Assembly (NCBI RefSeq): GCF_024172165.1
Contig: NZ_JAMZEB010000002.1
Coordinates: forward strand, 4,919,501 to 4,983,500
DNA: 64,000 bases
Source of the DNA: Nonomuraea thailandensis
Lineage (GTDB): Bacteria > Actinomycetota > Actinomycetes > Streptosporangiales > Streptosporangiaceae
Direction: 5' to 3'
The notes beneath the pieces were generated by a model that made no database searches, was not told where the DNA came from, and worked only from the letters and a program-made list of their open reading frames with translations. Numbering within the stretch: position 1 is the stretch's first letter; every line of letters starts with the position of its first letter. A program made the position numbers and the translations under genes. Shown one piece after another: positions 61,883 through 64,000 of this stretch.

Positions 61883-63364
61883 GTGTCCGTCGCCCTCTCC
61901 GACCAGGACAAGATCACCCTGTGGATCGGCGCCTGGGGCGCCGTCTCGCTGATCAGCGCCGCCAGCGCCGGCGGCTCCGCGCACAAGGCCGGCACCGACG
62001 GCTCCCTCGCCCTCGCCACCGCGACCGGCCTGGTCGGGCACGTGCTGGGCAGCAAGCCGAAGGGCGCGCAGCTGGGCGGCAAGTCCGTCGCCGCGCTCGC
62101 CGACCAGGCGCTTCCCGCGCTCACCACCGCCATGGACCTGCTCAGCAAGCACGACCCGGCGGAGGCGAGCAACTACCGCTCCACCGTCCTGGTCGCCGTC
62201 GAGGCCGCCATGCGCGGCCAGCGGTCCGGCCCGGCAGCGGCAGAGATGGCCCGCAAGATTGCCGCGGCCCTCGATGCCGCAGAGCAGGACCGCCCCGGGC
62301 TGCGGAAGATCATGCAGAAGATGGTCGAGTCCGGCTTCGTCGGCGTGGAACTGCGCGTGCACGATGGGCGCGGCGAGTGGCTCGGCAGGGCAGGTGCACG
62401 CGAGCTGGGCGGGACGGAGCAGCCGCCGGTGAACGGGCACGTGCGGATCGGGAGCAACACCAAGACCTTCACCGCGGTCCTGGTGCTGCAACTGGTGGCC
62501 GAGGGCAAGGCCGGGCTGGACGTGCCGGTGGACGACTACCTGCCCGAGTTCGGCCTCGACCGCCGGATCACCGTGCGCATGCTGCTGCAGCACACGAGCG
62601 GCATCTTCAACTTCACCGGTGAGTACTACCCCGACGGCACGTCCGCGCCGGGGATCGCCGCCACCAACTCGGGCAAGGAGTGGGTGGACAACCGCTTCAA
62701 GACCTACCTGCCGGAGGAACTGGTACGGCTGGCGCTGTCCAAGCCGGCGCGGTTCGAGCCCGGATCGGATTGGAGCTACGCCAACACCAACTACGTGGTC
62801 GCCAGGCTGCTCATCGAGAAGGTCACCGGCAACTCCTACGCCGAGGAGATGCGGCGGCGGATCCTGGAGCCGCTCGGGCTGACCGGCACCAGGGCGCTGA
62901 GCACCGAGATCGACGTCCCCGAGCCGCACGCCCACGCCTACTACCGCTATGAGGAGGGCGGCCAGGAGACGATCGTCGACGTCACCCGCCAGAACCCTTC
63001 GTGGATTTCCAGCGGCGGTGACATGATCTCGACGAGCCGGGACCTTCACACGTTCGTCTCCGCGCTGGCGAGCGGCAGGCTTCTGCCCGCCGAGCTGCTG
63101 GCCGAGATGTGCGTGACGTACCCGGGGATCGGTTACGGGCTGGGGGTGATGGTGCAGGAGGCTCCTGGCGGGGGCACGGTCATCACCCACAACGGCGGGA
63201 TGGCGGGCCATGCGGCACTGATGTACAGCTCGCAGGACGGCGGCACGACCCTGACGGCGGCGCTCAACTACGTGGACGACGCGACGATGTCGCTGGGGCC
63301 GGTCTTCCAGGAGGTCACGCAGGAGCTCGTCACGGAGGTCTTCGGCGGAGACGCCGGGCAATGA
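61883..63364 (+). CDS. Fusion of a small unknown domain with a serine hydrolase
   Basis: The 493-residue protein starts at a GTG with AAGGAG upstream. Residues 1-135 (LSDQDKITLWIGAWGAVSLI, GTDGSLALATATGLVGHVLG, LADQALPALTTAMDLLSK) form a helical domain resembling a stand-alone small actinobacterial protein of unknown function. Residues 140-493 are a complete class C beta-lactamase/D-Ala-D-Ala peptidase-type domain: GSNTKTF with SxxK Ser, YANTNYVVARLL (YxN), and TVITHNGGMAGHAALM (HxG triad). No signal peptide is seen, unlike most relatives. The join at ALDAAEQDRPGLRKIMQKMV looks like a deletion fusion that kept frame. Confidence 0.85.
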   Translation: MSVALSDQDKITLWIGAWGAVSLISAASAGGSAHKAGTDGSLALATATGLVGHVLGSKPKGAQLGGKSVAALADQALPALTTAMDLLSKHDPAEASNYRSTVLVAVEAAMRGQRSGPAAAEMARKIAAALDAAEQDRPGLRKIMQKMVESGFVGVELRVHDGRGEWLGRAGARELGGTEQPPVNGHVRIGSNTKTFTAVLVLQLVAEGKAGLDVPVDDYLPEFGLDRRITVRMLLQHTSGIFNFTGEYYPDGTSAPGIAATNSGKEWVDNRFKTYLPEELVRLALSKPARFEPGSDWSYANTNYVVARLLIEKVTGNSYAEEMRRRILEPLGLTGTRALSTEIDVPEPHAHAYYRYEEGGQETIVDVTRQNPSWISSGGDMISTSRDLHTFVSALASGRLLPAELLAEMCVTYPGIGYGLGVMVQEAPGGGTVITHNGGMAGHAALMYSSQDGGTTLTAALNYVDDATMSLGPVFQEVTQELVTEVFGGDAGQ

Positions 63365-63429
63365 GGCGACCTGCCCGCGGCCGAAGTCGACGCCGGCCGA
63401 GGCGACCGCCACCCGAAGCCCGCAGAGCA

Positions 63430-63708
63430 GCTGCGGCGCGGGCTTCGGTATGGTCTCCGGAGGCATCAAGGCCGTCAAGACTAGGAGCGGGCGCCGCTAC
63501 GGCACCGTCTACCTGCTCTACAGCCGCAGGGCCCGCCAGCACTGCGTCGTCACGATCACGTCGAGCTGCGTCGGCACGGCGACGCAGGTCACCGCCACGC
63601 TCCAGGCGCAGCCCAGAGCGATCAAGGACGAAGTTCTACGGCATCATCCAACCGAACGGCCTCGCAAGGGCCGAGGGCGGACGTGCGACCTGGGGCAACT
63701 GCGACTGA
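63430..63708 (+). pseudogene. SapA-like spore-associated protein relic, frameshifted
   Basis: The plus strand reads SCGAGFGMVSGGIKAV, GTVYLLYSRRARQHCVVTIT and SSCVGTATQVTATLQAQPRA. After a frameshift near 63625 it reads FYGIIQPNGLARAEGGRATW and GNCD before a stop. The pattern CGxGF, TVYLLYS, NCVVT-like and WGxxx matches spore-associated protein A-type secreted proteins. The signal peptide is gone. Confidence 0.55.
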
Positions 63709-63739
63709 TTCCCCCGGCGGGCGGGCGCTCGTGAGGCTG

Positions 63740-64000
63740 GGAAGGCGTACGAGCGCCGGCTGCTGGAGATCCGGCGCTCTCCTTGCCCGCCCGGCCGGTC
63801 CCGCTGCGACAAGCGCCCGCACCAGGCCCTGCCCCTGCTGAAACGGGCGATCCGGGTCCTGGCGCGCGACACCGATCTGTGGAGCGATCCGGTCTGGGTG
63901 GTCGACAGCACACCGGTCGTGTGCGGCCGCCCCCGTCGCACCGGCCAGCGTTCCGAGCCGGTCGGCTGGGCCGGCTACGGCCACTGCCACTCGCGCTGGT
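63740..64000 (+). pseudogene. Second IS982-family transposase fragment (right edge)
   Basis: The plus strand encodes KRPHQALPLLKRAIRVLARD, TDLWSDPVWVVDSTPVVCGR and SEPVGWAGYGHCHSRW up to the window edge, closely parallel to the IS982 transposase at 36041. The upstream part is frame-broken (LPG-like pieces near 63785), so it is probably decayed. It is divergent enough to be a different IS982 member; the rest lies beyond the window. Confidence 0.8.

Overview
The window is high-GC DNA with GTG and TTG starts, many 1-4 bp gene overlaps (ATGA, GTGA) and actinomycete families: F420-type luciferase-like oxidoreductase, MmyB-type XRE regulators, STAS anti-sigma antagonists, NB-ARC/TPR ATPase, sigma-J type ECF factor and a SapA-like spore protein. 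I infer a filamentous actinomycete, perhaps from the Streptosporangiales. The region looks like accessory chromosome: at least twenty relics of broken genes and pieces of IS21, IS110, IS982, IS1182 and an rve-type element lie between intact operons. No tRNA, rRNA, CRISPR array, replication or ribosomal genes were seen.

Layout. 1-10.1 kb: an ABC permease relic at the left edge, an internally duplicated hypothetical protein, a lipoprotein, two MmyB-type regulators, two short-chain dehydrogenases (SDRs), an amidohydrolase and several relics. 10.5-16.5 kb: a NarL-type two-component pair divergent from a secreted S33-type hydrolase, an LLM oxidoreductase, and a HxlR repressor divergent from an enoyl-CoA hydratase with a clear operator dyad between them. 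17.3-22.1 kb: IS110 and XRE relics, three STAS proteins, a MerR regulator and a frameshifted SSB relic. 22.1-25.1 kb: sigma-J preceded by a VOC gene cut by an in-frame TGA, then an IS21 relic that truncates a pentapeptide-repeat gene. 25.1-30.4 kb: an XRE-cupin regulator divergent from a molybdenum hydroxylase operon, with GNAT and DinB genes overlapping its 3' end. 30.5-35.2 kb: methyltransferase, SDR relic, eRF1-like protein and amine oxidase. 36-38.8 kb: an IS982 element with an intact IS1182 element nested inside its transposase gene. 39.1-46.2 kb: a pentapeptide-repeat membrane protein, a 13-repeat NB-ARC/TPR STAND ATPase, the 3' relic of a second such gene, and a two-gene membrane operon. 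46.7-49.6 kb: an SDR/LysR divergent pair and an S41 peptidase. 50.4-54.4 kb: an operon of PhnD-, PhnC- and PhnE-like transporter genes, a CX5R phosphatase and a TetR regulator. 55.4-56.8 kb: a membrane protein with its own YtrA-type GntR repressor and paired operators. 57.8-64 kb: an unknown 375-aa protein, a lipoprotein, a cluster of serine hydrolases (one frameshifted, one relic, one fused to an extra N-terminal domain), a SapA-like relic and a second IS982 fragment cut by the window edge.

The best candidates for something undescribed are the phosphonate-type transporter/phosphatase/TetR operon and the STAND-ATPase/pentapeptide/membrane-protein neighbourhood. Neither can be assigned a function from sequence alone.
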